Below, one piece after another: positions 16,648 through 26,558 of a DNA stretch of 64,000 nucleotides (position 1 is the stretch's first letter; each line of letters opens with the position of its first letter). The notes below the pieces were generated by a model. The model made no database searches. It was not told where the DNA came from and saw only the letters and a program-made list of their open reading frames with translations. The DNA comes from Actinocrispum wychmicini (GTDB lineage Bacteria; Actinomycetota; Actinomycetes; Mycobacteriales; Pseudonocardiaceae): NCBI RefSeq assembly GCF_004345645.1, contig NZ_SLWS01000002.1, positions 1,054,001-1,118,000 of the forward strand. Direction: 5' to 3'. Made by a program: the position numbers and the translations under genes.

Positions 16648-17855
16648 TGTTCCTCCGCGTCCCGGCGCAACGCCCGCACAGCGAGTTGTGCGTGCAGCAA
16701 AGCGCCGTCGGACAACACGGCGTCGTCGAAAACCGCGCGGGGACTGTGGTTCGTCGGCCCGTCCAGGTCGTCCCCGGAATGCGCGCCGAGGAACAGATAG
16801 GTGCCTGGCACCGCGGCCAGGACCCGCGAGAAGTCCTCCGAGCCGCTCACCGGATCCTTCAAGGGCTCGTATCTGTCGTCGCCGAACACCTCGGCGACGA
16901 CGTCCGCCGCGAACGCCGCGTGCTGGGCGTCGTTGACCGTGACCGGGTACTCGCCGAGGAACTCGGCCTCCGCCTCGACGCCGTGCGCCTCCGCGATCCG
17001 CTCACACAACCGCACACACTCATCACGGATCCGTTCCTCGGCCTCCGGCGAGAACGCCCGCACAGTCGCCTCGAACCGGGCGTCGTCGGGAATGATGTTG
17101 CGCTTGGTGCCGGCGTGGAAGGTACCCACCGTGACCACAATCGGGTCGAAGACGTCGAACCTGCGGGTCACCAACGTCTGGAGCGCGGTCACCATCTCCG
17201 CGGCGGCCGTGATCGGGTCGCGGGAGAGGTGCGGGGTCGAGCCGTGTCCGCCGGAGCCGTGCACGACGACGTTGAGAGCGTTGCTGCCGGCCATCAACGT
17301 GCCGGGACGTGTGGTGAACACCCCGCGTCGAACCACGGCGGACATCACGTGCATCCCGTAGGCGGAGGAAACACGGCGACCGGCGGCGTCCAGCACGCCT
17401 TCCTCGATCATGTACCTGGCGCCGTCCCATCCCTCCTCACCGGGCTGGAACATGAACACCACGTCACCAGGGAGCTCGTCGCGTTGCGCGGCGAGCAACT
17501 TGGCCGCCCCGACCAGCATCGCCGTGTGCAGGTCGTGCCCGCAGGCGTGCATCGCGCCGTCGACGCGGCTGGCGTAGTCGAGTCCAGTGGCTTCGGTGAC
17601 GGGCAACGCGTCCATGTCGCCGCGTAACAGGACCGCCGGTCCAGATCCGCGGCCGCGCAGCACGGCTGTCACCGACGACACCTCCGCACCCGTGCTGACC
17701 TCAAGCCCCAGACCGTCGAGCTCGGCCAGCACAGTCCGTTGGGTCACCGGGAGATCCAGGCCGATCTCGGGGTGCTGGTGCAGCCGATGTCGCAGGTCGA
17801 CCAGGTACGAGCTGAGCTCTTTCGCGTCGTCACGGAGCCGGTCGTCCAGAGCCAT
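16644..17855 (-). CDS. M20 metallo-amidohydrolase (AbgB/hippurate hydrolase-like)
   Basis: A 403-residue di-metal hydrolase of the M20D type. Key pieces are LHQHPEIGLDLP near residue 25, RGDMDALPV, the ligand motif HACGHDLHTAMLVGAA, the bridging glutamate in FQPGEEGWDGA, and NALNVVVHGSGGHGSTPH in the dimerisation insert. It cleaves the amide bond of N-acyl amino acids, hippurate or p-aminobenzoyl-glutamate-like substrates in the cytoplasm. ATG 17853-17855 follows GGGAGG; the open frame to 17912 lacks such a site. It is first in an operon with the symporter that probably supplies its substrate. Confidence 0.92.
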   Translation of the reverse strand: MALDDRLRDDAKELSSYLVDLRHRLHQHPEIGLDLPVTQRTVLAELDGLGLEVSTGAEVSSVTAVLRGRGSGPAVLLRGDMDALPVTEATGLDYASRVDGAMHACGHDLHTAMLVGAAKLLAAQRDELPGDVVFMFQPGEEGWDGARYMIEEGVLDAAGRRVSSAYGMHVMSAVVRRGVFTTRPGTLMAGSNALNVVVHGSGGHGSTPHLSRDPITAAAEMVTALQTLVTRRFDVFDPIVVTVGTFHAGTKRNIIPDDARFEATVRAFSPEAEERIRDECVRLCERIAEAHGVEAEAEFLGEYPVTVNDAQHAAFAADVVAEVFGDDRYEPLKDPVSGSEDFSRVLAAVPGTYLFLGAHSGDDLDGPTNHSPRAVFDDAVLSDGALLHAQLAVRALRRDAEEQ

Positions 17856-17875
17856 CGTGCCTCCCGAGGTCACCG

Positions 17876-18478
17876 ATGGCCTATCGTGGCACTTACCGAC
17901 CATACCAACCACGGACGATCGTCGTGAATCTGCAACCGTCTACTTGGAACAAGCCAGTGCTGTGGACAGCGCTCGCCGCGCTGCTGGCCGCGGCGCTGGT
18001 CGCCGCCGGTCTGACGATCGCGTTCAGCAGTCCGAGCGAACGGCACGCCGGCCCCGAGACCCGCACCGACGTCGAGCCGCTGCGAACCAGGTTCGCCGCC
18101 GTGGGCGATCTGTCCGACCCGCACTGGCTCGGCTACAACCCGCGGGAGACCGAAAGTTCCCGGCTGCCGGAGCAGGACCCGGAGACGCGGGTGGTCGGCG
18201 TGGCCCGGCTGCCGCATGGCGCCGTCCGGACGATCCTCGACCGGCCCGGGGCGGCCTTCCGGCCCGCGGACCTGGTCGGCCCCGGCTTCTACGGCTGGCC
18301 GAACTTCCCGGACAACCTGACCAAGCCGCCCGAGCAGATCACCCCGCACCTGCCCGGCACCGCCAAGTGGGTGGCCAGCACCGACTACGACACCAGCGTC
18401 ACCCACGGCAAGTACCGCGGCAGGTTCTACTTCGACGAGGCCACCGACACGTTCTACTTCGACACCGTCAACCCGTAG
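17876..18478 (+). CDS. Membrane-anchored protein of unknown function
   Basis: A protein of up to 200 residues. A short basic cytoplasmic tail, one transmembrane helix at about residues 28-49 (ALAALLAAALVAAGLTIAF), then an extracellular domain rich in Pro, Asp and aromatic residues with no recognised family. The ATG at 17876 is only 20 bases from the divergent amidohydrolase start, so a GTG at 17921 or 17924 may be the true start. It ends at a strong terminator shared with the opposing VWFD gene. Confidence 0.65.
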   Translation: MAYRGTYRPYQPRTIVVNLQPSTWNKPVLWTALAALLAAALVAAGLTIAFSSPSERHAGPETRTDVEPLRTRFAAVGDLSDPHWLGYNPRETESSRLPEQDPETRVVGVARLPHGAVRTILDRPGAAFRPADLVGPGFYGWPNFPDNLTKPPEQITPHLPGTAKWVASTDYDTSVTHGKYRGRFYFDEATDTFYFDTVNP

Positions 18479-18505
18479 AGGAGTCCCGAGACTCCCCTAC
18501 GGGTT
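18470..18505. terminator. Strong bidirectional terminator
   Basis: A long hairpin: outer arms AACCCGTAG / CTACGGGTT (9 pairs), a single A-C mismatch, inner arms GGAGTC / GACTCC (6 pairs) and a CCGA tetraloop. It begins inside the last codons of the membrane-anchored protein and ends five bases before the stop of the opposing VWFD gene, so it closes both transcripts. Confidence 0.85.
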
Positions 18506-18510
18506 GGTGT

Positions 18511-20340
18511 CTACTTGTTGCCGTTCATCACCGGTGGCCTCTTGCCGACGTACGCGGTGGCCGCCTTGGTGCCGAGCACGGCGACGTCGAGCGTGCAGTC
18601 ATCGAGCCAGGCCTGGTCGATCTCAGCCTCGAGGCAGACCGCCCGCGCCTTCTCGCGGAGCCTCGGCTCCAGGTCGTCCGCGAAGAACGGCTTCTTCGGG
18701 TTCGCCTGCTCAGCCAGCTCCCCGCAGGGCGACAGCAGCGAGTCGCCCGGTTCGACCCGCCAACTGTCGCCGTAACGGGAATAGAGGTCCTCGAACGACA
18801 ACGGCACGCTGAACACGGTTCCGTCCCTCGACTCAAGCAGCTTGACGTTGTTGTCGGGGTTGCCGAGCAGACCGCGGACCCTGGTCGGCCACGTGCCGAC
18901 GCCGACCGACACGTCGAGATACTCGGGTTGCTGGGTCACCCGGACGCTGTTGCCGGTCTGATCGGTCACGACGTACACGCCGTCGGCGAGGTTGATGTCC
19001 ACTCCGGACGGCAACGAGATCGTCCTGCCGTCAGGGAGTTTGACGGGTCGTCCGTCCACCACGAGTTTCGGTCCGCCGCACACCGTCACCTTGGTGCTGC
19101 CCATCCGGGTGCCGATCGCCTGGTTCACCGACGCGTCCGGCCATGTCGGCGCCCCGGACACGTGCCGTGCCTGGACGTCGAAGTCGGACCCGACCTGTGC
19201 CAGTTCGAAGTCGCCCGTCGCCTGGAAGTCGTACGCCAGGCCAGCGACGGTGTGCGCGTGGACGTCACCGATGGTGGTGGCGCTCGCGCAGTTCGAAGTC
19301 GCTCCGCCGACGGTGTCCTCGACGAATATCACGGCCGGTCCCGGCCTCGTCGCGGGCGGCGCCGGAGTCCCGAAGTCAAGGTTGTTCTTCTCCGCTGTGA
19401 AGCCGTGGGCCACGCAGAGCGGTGCTGCCGTGCCGCCGTAGATGGTCCTCGTCCGGACCTGGAGAGAAGCACCGTCGTTGAAGCTGGCGGTGCCTCCGCC
19501 GTCGGTGTTGCCGCCGTAGCCGAACACGTTGAACTCGGCTTCGTTCCACCCGGCTGCGGCGGAGACGAAGTTGTCCCCGCTCTTCGAGTACGCGGTGGTC
19601 CCGACGAACAGGACCACGCTGTCGCCGGCCGCGCTGACCTGGCCGGACAGGCTGAGATCGGCCAGGTTCGTGATCGGCTGGCTCGGCACGAGCGCCGCTC
19701 CACTGGAGTTGTTGCGGTAGCAGTAGACGTTCGTGCCCGTGCTGAACGTGAACTGGTTCCATCCGGCCGGGCACGTGGTGTTGTACCGGGTCAGCCAGTA
19801 CTGGATGAACACGAGGCCGGAACTGCCTTTGTTCGCGTACACGAACTGCTCCCAGCCCCGGCACTCCGGGTTCGGCGACCCCGCGCACGCCGGGCTGGTG
19901 AAGAAGTTGGTGTTCATCTGCAACGTGTAGGCGTTGGGCTCGGACGGTCCGGTGTTGCCGATCGGTCCGCTCTCACTCAGCACGTCGGCGACGTCGAACG
20001 ATCCGATCGCCGTGGAGATGAAGCCGCTCGGCACGCGCGCCGAGATGTCGTTGCGGTTCCCGACGACAAGTGGCCGAGGCCCGTTGTATGGCGGCATCGG
20101 AATGTCCGGCGCGGGTGCGCACGGAGCCGCTTGCCACGCCAGCCTCGGATAGTCGGCCGTGAAGCACCCCTTCGACGGCTGCGGAACCTGGGCGATCTGG
20201 TTCTGCCAGTCCCGTTGGCTCACTGGGACTTGCGCCGCGCTGGACACGGCACCAGTCACAGATACCGCCGTGACGACCGCGAACACCACAGCCCCGAACA
20301 ATCCGCGCGTACTTCGCCCCGCGCTGCCGAACAGTCGCAT
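18511..20340 (-). CDS. Secreted protein with von Willebrand factor D-like domain
   Basis: A 609-residue exported protein. A Sec signal peptide (about 1-36) ends near VSSAAQV. The first 330 residues are a Cys- and aromatic-rich region with no confident family. A VWFD-like domain follows (about 350-505) with IGDVHAHTVAGLAYDFQATG, DFELAQVGSDFDVQARH and the GLLGNPDNNVK turn. The C-terminal part contains cysteines that may pair. VWFD domains mediate adhesion or assembly; the role here is unknown. ATG 20338-20340 has AGGAGAG upstream, partly within a hairpin. It is last in the secreted-enzyme operon, 74 bases after the GH43-like gene. Confidence 0.82.
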   Translation of the reverse strand: MRLFGSAGRSTRGLFGAVVFAVVTAVSVTGAVSSAAQVPVSQRDWQNQIAQVPQPSKGCFTADYPRLAWQAAPCAPAPDIPMPPYNGPRPLVVGNRNDISARVPSGFISTAIGSFDVADVLSESGPIGNTGPSEPNAYTLQMNTNFFTSPACAGSPNPECRGWEQFVYANKGSSGLVFIQYWLTRYNTTCPAGWNQFTFSTGTNVYCYRNNSSGAALVPSQPITNLADLSLSGQVSAAGDSVVLFVGTTAYSKSGDNFVSAAAGWNEAEFNVFGYGGNTDGGGTASFNDGASLQVRTRTIYGGTAAPLCVAHGFTAEKNNLDFGTPAPPATRPGPAVIFVEDTVGGATSNCASATTIGDVHAHTVAGLAYDFQATGDFELAQVGSDFDVQARHVSGAPTWPDASVNQAIGTRMGSTKVTVCGGPKLVVDGRPVKLPDGRTISLPSGVDINLADGVYVVTDQTGNSVRVTQQPEYLDVSVGVGTWPTRVRGLLGNPDNNVKLLESRDGTVFSVPLSFEDLYSRYGDSWRVEPGDSLLSPCGELAEQANPKKPFFADDLEPRLREKARAVCLEAEIDQAWLDDCTLDVAVLGTKAATAYVGKRPPVMNGNK

Positions 20341-20353
20341 AGCCGTTCTCTCT

Positions 20354-20388
20354 CCTGTGTCTTGGCAGGTCAACGGGCAAGACACAGG
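20354..20388 (-). terminator. Intercistronic hairpin next to the VWFD ribosome site
   Basis: A perfect 11-pair inverted repeat, CCTGTGTCTTG / CAAGACACAGG, with a 13-base loop, located between the GH43-like stop and the VWFD start. On the transcript its 3' arm runs into the AGGAGAG ribosome site. It could end or attenuate transcription after the upstream genes, or control VWFD translation. Confidence 0.55.
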
Positions 20389-20414
20389 GAGGCTGTTGTG
20401 GAACGGTTGTGGTA

Positions 20415-22322
20415 TCAGTCCACTGTCGGACCACCTACCGGGGTCCAGGTGGACCAGCCGCCGCTGGGTGCCACTTGGTAGCGGCCGGCCAGCGAACCGG
20501 TGCCCGCGACGATCTCGATCCGGCCGTCGGCGTTGGTGCCGAACCCCCAACCGGACGCCCCACTGCCGAAGTTCTCCCACGCCGACCAGCCGGAACCGTT
20601 CTCCCAGCGGTGTTGGGTGACGAAGTCGCCCGCGGCGAACACTTCCATCCGCCCGTCGGCGTTGCGTCCGATGTGCACCCGGGCGCTTGGCGGGCCGCCG
20701 AACGCGGTCCATCCGGTCCACTCGCCCGACGGGCCGGACTGGGTCCGGCGGGACGTTCCCGCTGATCCGCCGGCGACGAGTTCGAGTGCGCCGTCCGGCC
20801 GTCGGTTGAGTGCCAGGTGCTTGACGCCGGACACGCTGCCGAACTGGTCGAATCCGGCCCAGCCACCACTGGCCACTGCCTGTCTGCGTCGGTACACAGT
20901 CGAACCAGCGGCGGCCATCACCTCGATCCGGCCGTTCGCGTCGCGGCCGGTGGCGATCACCGAGTCGGCGGGCCCGCCGAACGCCTCCCATTCGGCCCAC
21001 GTTCCGCCCGGCGCGGTCTGCCAACGGTGGAAGATGCCCACCGACCCACTGGCGAAGATCTCCAGCCGGCCGTCGGCGTTCTGGGCCACTGTCATGTCGT
21101 GCGCCGCGGTGCCGAAGTTCGCCCAGTCATCCCAGGTGTTCGGCGCCGACTGGGCGCGGCGGTCCACCCGGCCTTCGCCGGAGGCGAACAGTTCGAGCCG
21201 TCCATCGACGTCCCGCGCGGCCGACAGGGTCGCCGATTTCGGGCCACCGAACGGGAACCAGTCCGACCACTGCCCGTTGCGCGTGGTCTGGTACCGCCCC
21301 CACACCTGGTCCGGCCCACCGGCGAAGACCTCCTGCCGCCCGTCGAAGCCGGACACGATCACCACGCGATCGCTCGGATCCGAACTCGCCTCGACCGCGT
21401 ACTGCTGGCTGCCGTTGCCGAAGTCGAGACCGGCCAGCCAGACACCGCGCTGGCCCCAGCCCGCGTGGCTGATCCACCACCGGCCGTCCGCGTTGATCAC
21501 CTCGGCGGCATGACTGAACACGTGCCCGGCGAGTTGGTCGACCGAGAAATGGAACGGGTCGGGGCTGCGGAACACGTCGGTGCCCACATACCCGCCGCGC
21601 GGCCCCACGAACAGGTACCACGCCCCGTCGACGTTCACCACGAACGGCGACTCGGTGTCGCCGCCACCGGATCCGGTCGTCGGGTCGGCGAACGCGACCG
21701 ACCGGTCGGACCAGTGGACCAGATCGACGCTGGTGCGCACGGCCACCACGTGGTTCCCGCCGCTCGGCTCGCTGGTCGCGGTGTAGTACATGACCCACTG
21801 GTCGCCCACGCGCACCACGTACGGGTCGCGGGCGACCGCGCCGTCGCGGAACAGTGGCCCACCTGGATTTCGTGTCCACGTATACAGATCTGTGGACGTG
21901 GCCAGGTTGATCGCGTGCCTGGCCGGGTCTGCGCCGCCGCCCGCGTAGAACATGTAGTACGTCGACCCGTTCCTGATCACGTGCGGCGCCCACAGGTGGG
22001 TTTCGCCGTAGGCGGGGTCGACGGACAGCGCGGGCGCGCGTTTCGTCCATGGCCCGTTCAGGCTCGGCGCGGTGGCGTGGGCGAAAGTGTCCTCGTCGTC
22101 GGGCGCCGCGGGTTCCGTGTGCGTGATGCCGAACAGGTGCCAGGTGCCTTGGGCGTCCTGAACGAACGTGTGGTCGTTGATGTACCACGGACTTTGTTCG
22201 CTTGGGTCGTAGATCTGGACGAACGGCGTGGCCCCCACCTGCCCTGCCCCGGTCGCAGCCGCCGCGGGCAGTGCCGCCCCCAGGAGGGCGGCAACTGTCC
22301 ACAGTGTACCTATCCGGCGCAT
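20415..22322 (-). CDS. Secreted GH43-like glycosidase with C-terminal PLL/DUF346 propeller
   Basis: A 635-residue exported two-propeller protein. The signal peptide is about 1-24. The five-bladed GH43-type domain (about 30-305) shows the three acids expected for the family: D50 in YINDHT, D166 in RDPYVV and E224 in TESPFV. The aromatic strand YYMFYAGGG also fits arabinan/xylan-acting enzymes. Seven blades of about 45 residues with a DGRxEvfA...W core (DUF346, as in PLL-type lectins) fill 310-635. It starts 2 bases after the TAG of the upstream propeller gene. The glycan target is unknown. The long upstream frame extension is an artefact. Confidence 0.88.
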   Translation of the reverse strand: MRRIGTLWTVAALLGAALPAAAATGAGQVGATPFVQIYDPSEQSPWYINDHTFVQDAQGTWHLFGITHTEPAAPDDEDTFAHATAPSLNGPWTKRAPALSVDPAYGETHLWAPHVIRNGSTYYMFYAGGGADPARHAINLATSTDLYTWTRNPGGPLFRDGAVARDPYVVRVGDQWVMYYTATSEPSGGNHVVAVRTSVDLVHWSDRSVAFADPTTGSGGGDTESPFVVNVDGAWYLFVGPRGGYVGTDVFRSPDPFHFSVDQLAGHVFSHAAEVINADGRWWISHAGWGQRGVWLAGLDFGNGSQQYAVEASSDPSDRVVIVSGFDGRQEVFAGGPDQVWGRYQTTRNGQWSDWFPFGGPKSATLSAARDVDGRLELFASGEGRVDRRAQSAPNTWDDWANFGTAAHDMTVAQNADGRLEIFASGSVGIFHRWQTAPGGTWAEWEAFGGPADSVIATGRDANGRIEVMAAAGSTVYRRRQAVASGGWAGFDQFGSVSGVKHLALNRRPDGALELVAGGSAGTSRRTQSGPSGEWTGWTAFGGPPSARVHIGRNADGRMEVFAAGDFVTQHRWENGSGWSAWENFGSGASGWGFGTNADGRIEIVAGTGSLAGRYQVAPSGGWSTWTPVGGPTVD

Positions 22323-22324
22323 GG

Positions 22325-23953
22325 CTAGGCGATCCCCGGGCCGGTGCCGTTCAGCCAGTCCCATTCCGACCAGGTGGCGAACCCGGTCTGCCACTTGTGA
22401 TGCACGCCGACGTTGCTCGTCCCGAACACCTCGATGCGACCGTCGGCGTTGTTGCCCGCGCCGATCTCCGAGCCGCCGCCACCGAACGTCTCCCAGTCCG
22501 CGTACGCCGCGTTCGGGCGCGTCTGCCAGGCGTGGCTCGCGGTGCTGCTGTTGATGGCGAACACTTCGACCCGGCCGTCGACCGACCGCGAGGTGACCAG
22601 CTCGGAGTTGGCGGGCCCACCGGTGCCCGTCCAGTCGGACCACGAGGTCGGGCTGGTCTGCCACCGGTGGAACACACCGTTCGGCCCGGACGCGAACACC
22701 TCGATCCGGCCGTCCTGGTTGAAGCCGGCGGTCACATCATGCCCGCCGCCGCCGAAGTTCTCCCACGACGACCAACCACCGTTCACCGCCGTCTGCCACA
22801 GATGCTGGAACGTACTGTCCGACAAAGCAAAGACCTCAAGCCGACCATCCGGGGCGTTCTCCACCGCGAGCCGCGCGTTGGCCGGGCCGCCGAACGTCCC
22901 TTCCCAATTGCCCCAACCACCATTCACTGCCGTCTGCCACCGATGAAAAACACCACTCGAATTCGACGCGAGAACCTCGATACGACCATCCGCGTTGTTG
23001 CCCACCGCGACCCGATAGCCACCACCGCCGAAGTTCTCCCATCCCGACCAATTTCCACTCGGTGCCGTCTGCCACATATGATCAAACGTGCTGTCCGACA
23101 ACGCGAACAACTCCAACCGCCCATCCGCGTTCGACGCGATCCCCAACTGCGCGTTACGCGGACCACCCTCCAGCCGCCACGCGGACCACTGCCCGTTCAC
23201 CGCCGTCTGCCACGAGTGATACACACCATCGGCGCCAGCCGCGAACGTCTCCAACCGGCCATCCGCCGACCGACCCGACACCACCCGACCAGAAGCGTAG
23301 GGATACCTCGGGCCGCCGCTCGTGCCAGACCACAACGCGTTGGCGATGACCACGGCGTCGTCGGCCTCGATCGCGTACAGGTACCGGAGATCCGCCCTCG
23401 GGTTCTCCACGCGCCAGCACACCTCGCCGATCGCCATGTCGTTCCACGAAGGGACGTTCTGTTGCATGGTGTCGAGGAACCAGTTGGTCGCGCGCCCCGG
23501 GTCGAGGCACCCCTGCGTGTCCGAGGCGCACCAGAGCGACCTGCGCATCTGGTACAGGCCGAGCGAGTCGTAGTCGACTTCCTCGGTGTAGTTGTTGAGG
23601 CTGCTCTCGACGATGGCCGCCGCGATCGTGATCGCCGCGGCCTTCTGGTTGAACCCGCGTGCCTTCACCGCCTGGACCATGGCCCGCGCGCACGACACGT
23701 GATAGGCGTTCATGTAGCCGGCCATCTTGTTGTGCAGCTGCGGGTTGAGTTCGTCGGCCATGGTGCCGTCGGCGGCCGACGGGCCGGCCGGGTCGCATGG
23801 CGCGGTCGAGATCGCCAACCCCTGCACGGAACCGGCGACCCTGGGGTCGTGGCCCGGATTCGCGGACGGCTCGGCGTTGGCGACAGCCGGGGTCAGAATT
23901 CCTGCCGTGACGGCGAGAGCTGTGAGCGCGCGAAACAAACCATGTCTTGTCAT
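22325..23953 (-). CDS. Secreted lytic-transglycosylase-like protein with PLL/DUF346 propeller
   Basis: A 542-residue exported protein. The signal peptide is about 1-27. A lysozyme-like helical domain (about 65-215) has the candidate catalytic E116 in [10 protein letters not shown], followed 13 residues on by the DSLGLYQMR motif, the arrangement of goose-type or SLT lysozymes. Seven DUF346 blades (about 218-542) form a lectin-like propeller. Blades 1-4 are nearly identical to those of the next protein. It is predicted to cut peptidoglycan outside the cell, with the propeller as a glycan-binding module. The start is ATG 23951-23953, 23 bases after the NlpC-like gene. Confidence 0.85.
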   Translation of the reverse strand: MTRHGLFRALTALAVTAGILTPAVANAEPSANPGHDPRVAGSVQGLAISTAPCDPAGPSAADGTMADELNPQLHNKMAGYMNAYHVSCARAMVQAVKARGFNQKAAAITIAAAIVESSLNNYTEEVDYDSLGLYQMRRSLWCASDTQGCLDPGRATNWFLDTMQQNVPSWNDMAIGEVCWRVENPRADLRYLYAIEADDAVVIANALWSGTSGGPRYPYASGRVVSGRSADGRLETFAAGADGVYHSWQTAVNGQWSAWRLEGGPRNAQLGIASNADGRLELFALSDSTFDHMWQTAPSGNWSGWENFGGGGYRVAVGNNADGRIEVLASNSSGVFHRWQTAVNGGWGNWEGTFGGPANARLAVENAPDGRLEVFALSDSTFQHLWQTAVNGGWSSWENFGGGGHDVTAGFNQDGRIEVFASGPNGVFHRWQTSPTSWSDWTGTGGPANSELVTSRSVDGRVEVFAINSSTASHAWQTRPNAAYADWETFGGGGSEIGAGNNADGRIEVFGTSNVGVHHKWQTGFATWSEWDWLNGTGPGIA

Positions 23954-24963
23954 CGTGTCACTTTCCGGTGGGAGAGTCAGCTCATTGCGGGCCCGGCGGA
24001 AGTGCCGACCCAGCCCCATTCCGACCAGGTCGCGAACCCGGTCTGCCACTTGTGGAAAACACCCACGTCGCTGGTCGCGAACACTTCGATGCGACCGTCG
24101 GCATTGTGGCCGGCGACGATTTCCGTGCCGCCACCGCCGAACGTCTCCCAGTCCGAGTAGGGCGCGTTCGGACCGGTCTGCCAGATGTGGCTCGCGGCGC
24201 TGCCGTTGATGGCGAACGCCTCGACCCGGCCGTCGACTGTGCGATCCGACGTCACCTCGGCATTCACCGGACCGTTCGTCCCCACCCAGTCGGACCACGA
24301 GGTCAGGCTGGTCTGCCACCTGTGGAACACGCCGGCCGAACCGGAAGCGAACACTTCCAGGCGCCCATCGGTGTTGTGGTTGACAGTCAGGTCATGCCCG
24401 CCGCCGCCGAAGTTCTCCCACGACGACCAACCACCGTTCACCGCCGTCTGCCACAGATGCTGGAACGTACTGTCCGACAACGCGAAGACCTCAAGCCGAC
24501 CATCCGGAGCATTCTCCACCGCAAGCCGCGCGTTGGCCGGGCCGCCGAACGTCCCCTCCCAACTACCCCACCCACCACTCAACGCCGTCTGCCACCGATG
24601 AAACACACCACTCGAATTCGACGCCAACACCTCAATACGACCATCAGCGTTATTGCCCACCGCAACCCGATAGCCACCACCACCGAAATTCTCCCACCCT
24701 GACCACATTCCACTCGGCGCGGTCTGCCACATGTGGTCAAACGTGCTGTCCGACAACGCGAACAACTCCAACCGCCCGTCCGCGTTCGACGCGATCCCCA
24801 ACTGAGCGTTACGCGGACCACCCTCAAACCGCCACGCGGACCACTCCCCGTTCACCGCAGTCTGCCACGAGTGATACACACCATCCGCACCAGCCGCGAA
24901 CGTCTCCAACCGACCATCCGCCGACCGACCCGACACCACCCGGCCGGACGCGTACGGGTGTGG
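22325..24963 (-). repeat. Near-identical propeller-coding segments in two adjacent genes
   Basis: The propeller regions at about 22325-23310 and 23977-24963 are homologous along their length at a spacing of about 1657 bases. Several stretches differ by only a few bases in a hundred, for example 22741-22910 against 24398-24567. The N-terminal enzyme domains are unrelated. This indicates recent duplication or ongoing gene conversion limited to the propeller. Confidence 0.8.
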
Positions 24964-25482
24964 CTTGGGAGCCGCGGTCTCCTCGATGATCTTGTTGTAG
25001 CGCAACGCCTTGAAGTCGCCGTTGGGGTGGCCGTCGAGATTGGCGTCGTTGATGTTCGCGCGCAGGTGCCGAACCGGCGTGGAACCGAAGGAGTAGTAGG
25101 AGAATCCACCGTGGTCGTCCGCCCACTCGTGGAAGAGGAGGACGTGGTCGTAGAACGAGTTGAGAACATCCCCGGGCCGCAGTTCGTCCCGCGAGATCTC
25201 GTGCGAGTACCCGGGGAGGCCCTGCGTCGACGGGTTGGCGTCCAGATGCCACGCCATCGACACGTACCCGGAACAGTCACGACGGTAGCTGAAGTCACCA
25301 CCAGGCCCAGGCGAGTACCCACCCTGGTTGTAGGGCCCCGGCTGGTTGTCCACCCAGTACTGGGCCCGCCAGATCACCTCACTCCTGGTGATCTGGCCAC
25401 CCCGCACGGAATCGGCGACCGCGGGCGCGGTCAACCCACCCGCGATCACCACAAGTCCAACGACCAACGATCGGAAACGCAT
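23977..25482 (-). CDS. Secreted NlpC/P60-like protein with PLL/DUF346 propeller
   Basis: A 501-residue exported protein. The signal peptide is about 1-23. A small papain-like domain (about 30-170) has the candidate nucleophile C70 in RRDCSGYVSMAW, then GDVLNSF and H113 in DHVLLFHEW, matching the Cys-His arrangement of NlpC/P60 amidases that cut peptide stems of peptidoglycan. Seven DUF346 blades follow from about residue 178. With the neighbouring transglycosylase-like and GH43-like proteins it makes a set that could act on different bonds of one envelope. It lies 47 bases after the esterase gene. Confidence 0.85.
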   Translation of the reverse strand: MRFRSLVVGLVVIAGGLTAPAVADSVRGGQITRSEVIWRAQYWVDNQPGPYNQGGYSPGPGGDFSYRRDCSGYVSMAWHLDANPSTQGLPGYSHEISRDELRPGDVLNSFYDHVLLFHEWADDHGGFSYYSFGSTPVRHLRANINDANLDGHPNGDFKALRYNKIIEETAAPKPHPYASGRVVSGRSADGRLETFAAGADGVYHSWQTAVNGEWSAWRFEGGPRNAQLGIASNADGRLELFALSDSTFDHMWQTAPSGMWSGWENFGGGGYRVAVGNNADGRIEVLASNSSGVFHRWQTALSGGWGSWEGTFGGPANARLAVENAPDGRLEVFALSDSTFQHLWQTAVNGGWSSWENFGGGGHDLTVNHNTDGRLEVFASGSAGVFHRWQTSLTSWSDWVGTNGPVNAEVTSDRTVDGRVEAFAINGSAASHIWQTGPNAPYSDWETFGGGGTEIVAGHNADGRIEVFATSDVGVFHKWQTGFATWSEWGWVGTSAGPAMS

Positions 25483-25529
25483 CGGAACGAACCTCCCAGG
25501 TCTGCGCAGGGGGGAGGGCAGGGTGCGGG

Positions 25530-26489
25530 TTATGCCTTGCGAAGACGGGCGATCATGCCGTCCAGGTCTCGCTTGACCATGTAGTCACGGACGATGTGGC
25601 CGCCGGGTTCCTCGTGCCACTCGTGCGGGATGCCGGCGTTGGCCAACAGGCCGCGGAACTCGCGTTGGCCGGCCAGGACGTGGGTCTCGTTGATCTGGTC
25701 GAACCAGTTGACCGGGTCCGGGCTGGTGCCGGCGACCAGGAAGATCCGCTTGTTCCGGTAGCTGTCCAGGCGTTGGACCGGGTTGTCGGCGGTGACTCTC
25801 GCTTCGTCCCATGGCACGCCGTACACGGTGCCGCCGGCGAGGTCCGCGACGGCGGAGGTCACGTTGGCCCAGTGGACCACCGCGCCGCTGTCGCGGCGGA
25901 GGCTGGCCGGGCCGGAGTGGGCACTCACCGAGGCGAAGTGGCCGTAGTACTTGGCGGCGTACTTCAGGGCGCCGAAGCCGCCCATCGAGAAGCCGGAGAC
26001 CGCGCGGCCGTCGTATTCGGCGTAGGTGCGGAAGTTCGCGTCGACCCACGGCAGCAACTGGTTGATGTGGAAGCTTTCCCAGTTGCGGGGGCCGACGTTG
26101 GAGGTGACCGGGTTGCTGTACCAGCCCGCGTGGCCGCCGTCCGGCATCACGACGATGATCGGTTTGCCCGCGGTCCAGTCCCGGATGCCGAGCCGGTCGA
26201 AGAAGATGAAGTCCTGGTCGGTTCCGCCGCCGTGGAACAGGTACAGCACGGGATACCTGCGTCCGCCGGTGTGGTAGCCGTCGGGCAGCAGTACGTTGAC
26301 ACCCGGGTTCCAGCCGATCTCGGCGGTGGCGAACCGGTAGTACCACATGCGGGGGTCGTTCTCGTTCCGGTCGACGATACGCAGCCCGAAGCCGTCGCCG
26401 GCCGCGCTCGCCGACTGCGCCGTCGCGACCAGGCCGACGGCCATCAAAGCGGTGGCCTTCAACGCGGTCCTGCGGGTGTGCCCGTTCAA
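25530..26489 (-). CDS. Tat-exported esterase (esterase D/antigen 85 superfamily)
   Basis: A 319-residue alpha/beta hydrolase. The N-terminus MNGHTRRTALKATALMAVG is a twin-arginine signal peptide. The enzyme core has the nucleophile in GFSMGGFGALKYAAKYY, a LYLFHGGGTDQDF oxyanion strand and a late histidine, probably in PGGHIVRDY. Relatives are feruloyl/acetylxylan esterases and mycolyltransferase-like proteins, so it may remove acyl groups from envelope or plant glycans. It is first in the run of five secreted genes, with AGGAGG upstream of the ATG. Confidence 0.9.
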   Translation of the reverse strand: MNGHTRRTALKATALMAVGLVATAQSASAAGDGFGLRIVDRNENDPRMWYYRFATAEIGWNPGVNVLLPDGYHTGGRRYPVLYLFHGGGTDQDFIFFDRLGIRDWTAGKPIIVVMPDGGHAGWYSNPVTSNVGPRNWESFHINQLLPWVDANFRTYAEYDGRAVSGFSMGGFGALKYAAKYYGHFASVSAHSGPASLRRDSGAVVHWANVTSAVADLAGGTVYGVPWDEARVTADNPVQRLDSYRNKRIFLVAGTSPDPVNWFDQINETHVLAGQREFRGLLANAGIPHEWHEEPGGHIVRDYMVKRDLDGMIARLRKA

Positions 26490-26558
26490 CGTGACCTCCT
26501 AACCGAGTGATGACACAGTGCGTCAGATATTGCTGTAGGGACCGCTGAAAACAGCAGG

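Noticed and set aside
18511..21024. A longer 837-residue form of the VWFD protein
   Set aside because: The extra N-terminus is the GH43-like gene read in another frame; the ATG at 20340 has a ribosome site and begins a signal peptide.
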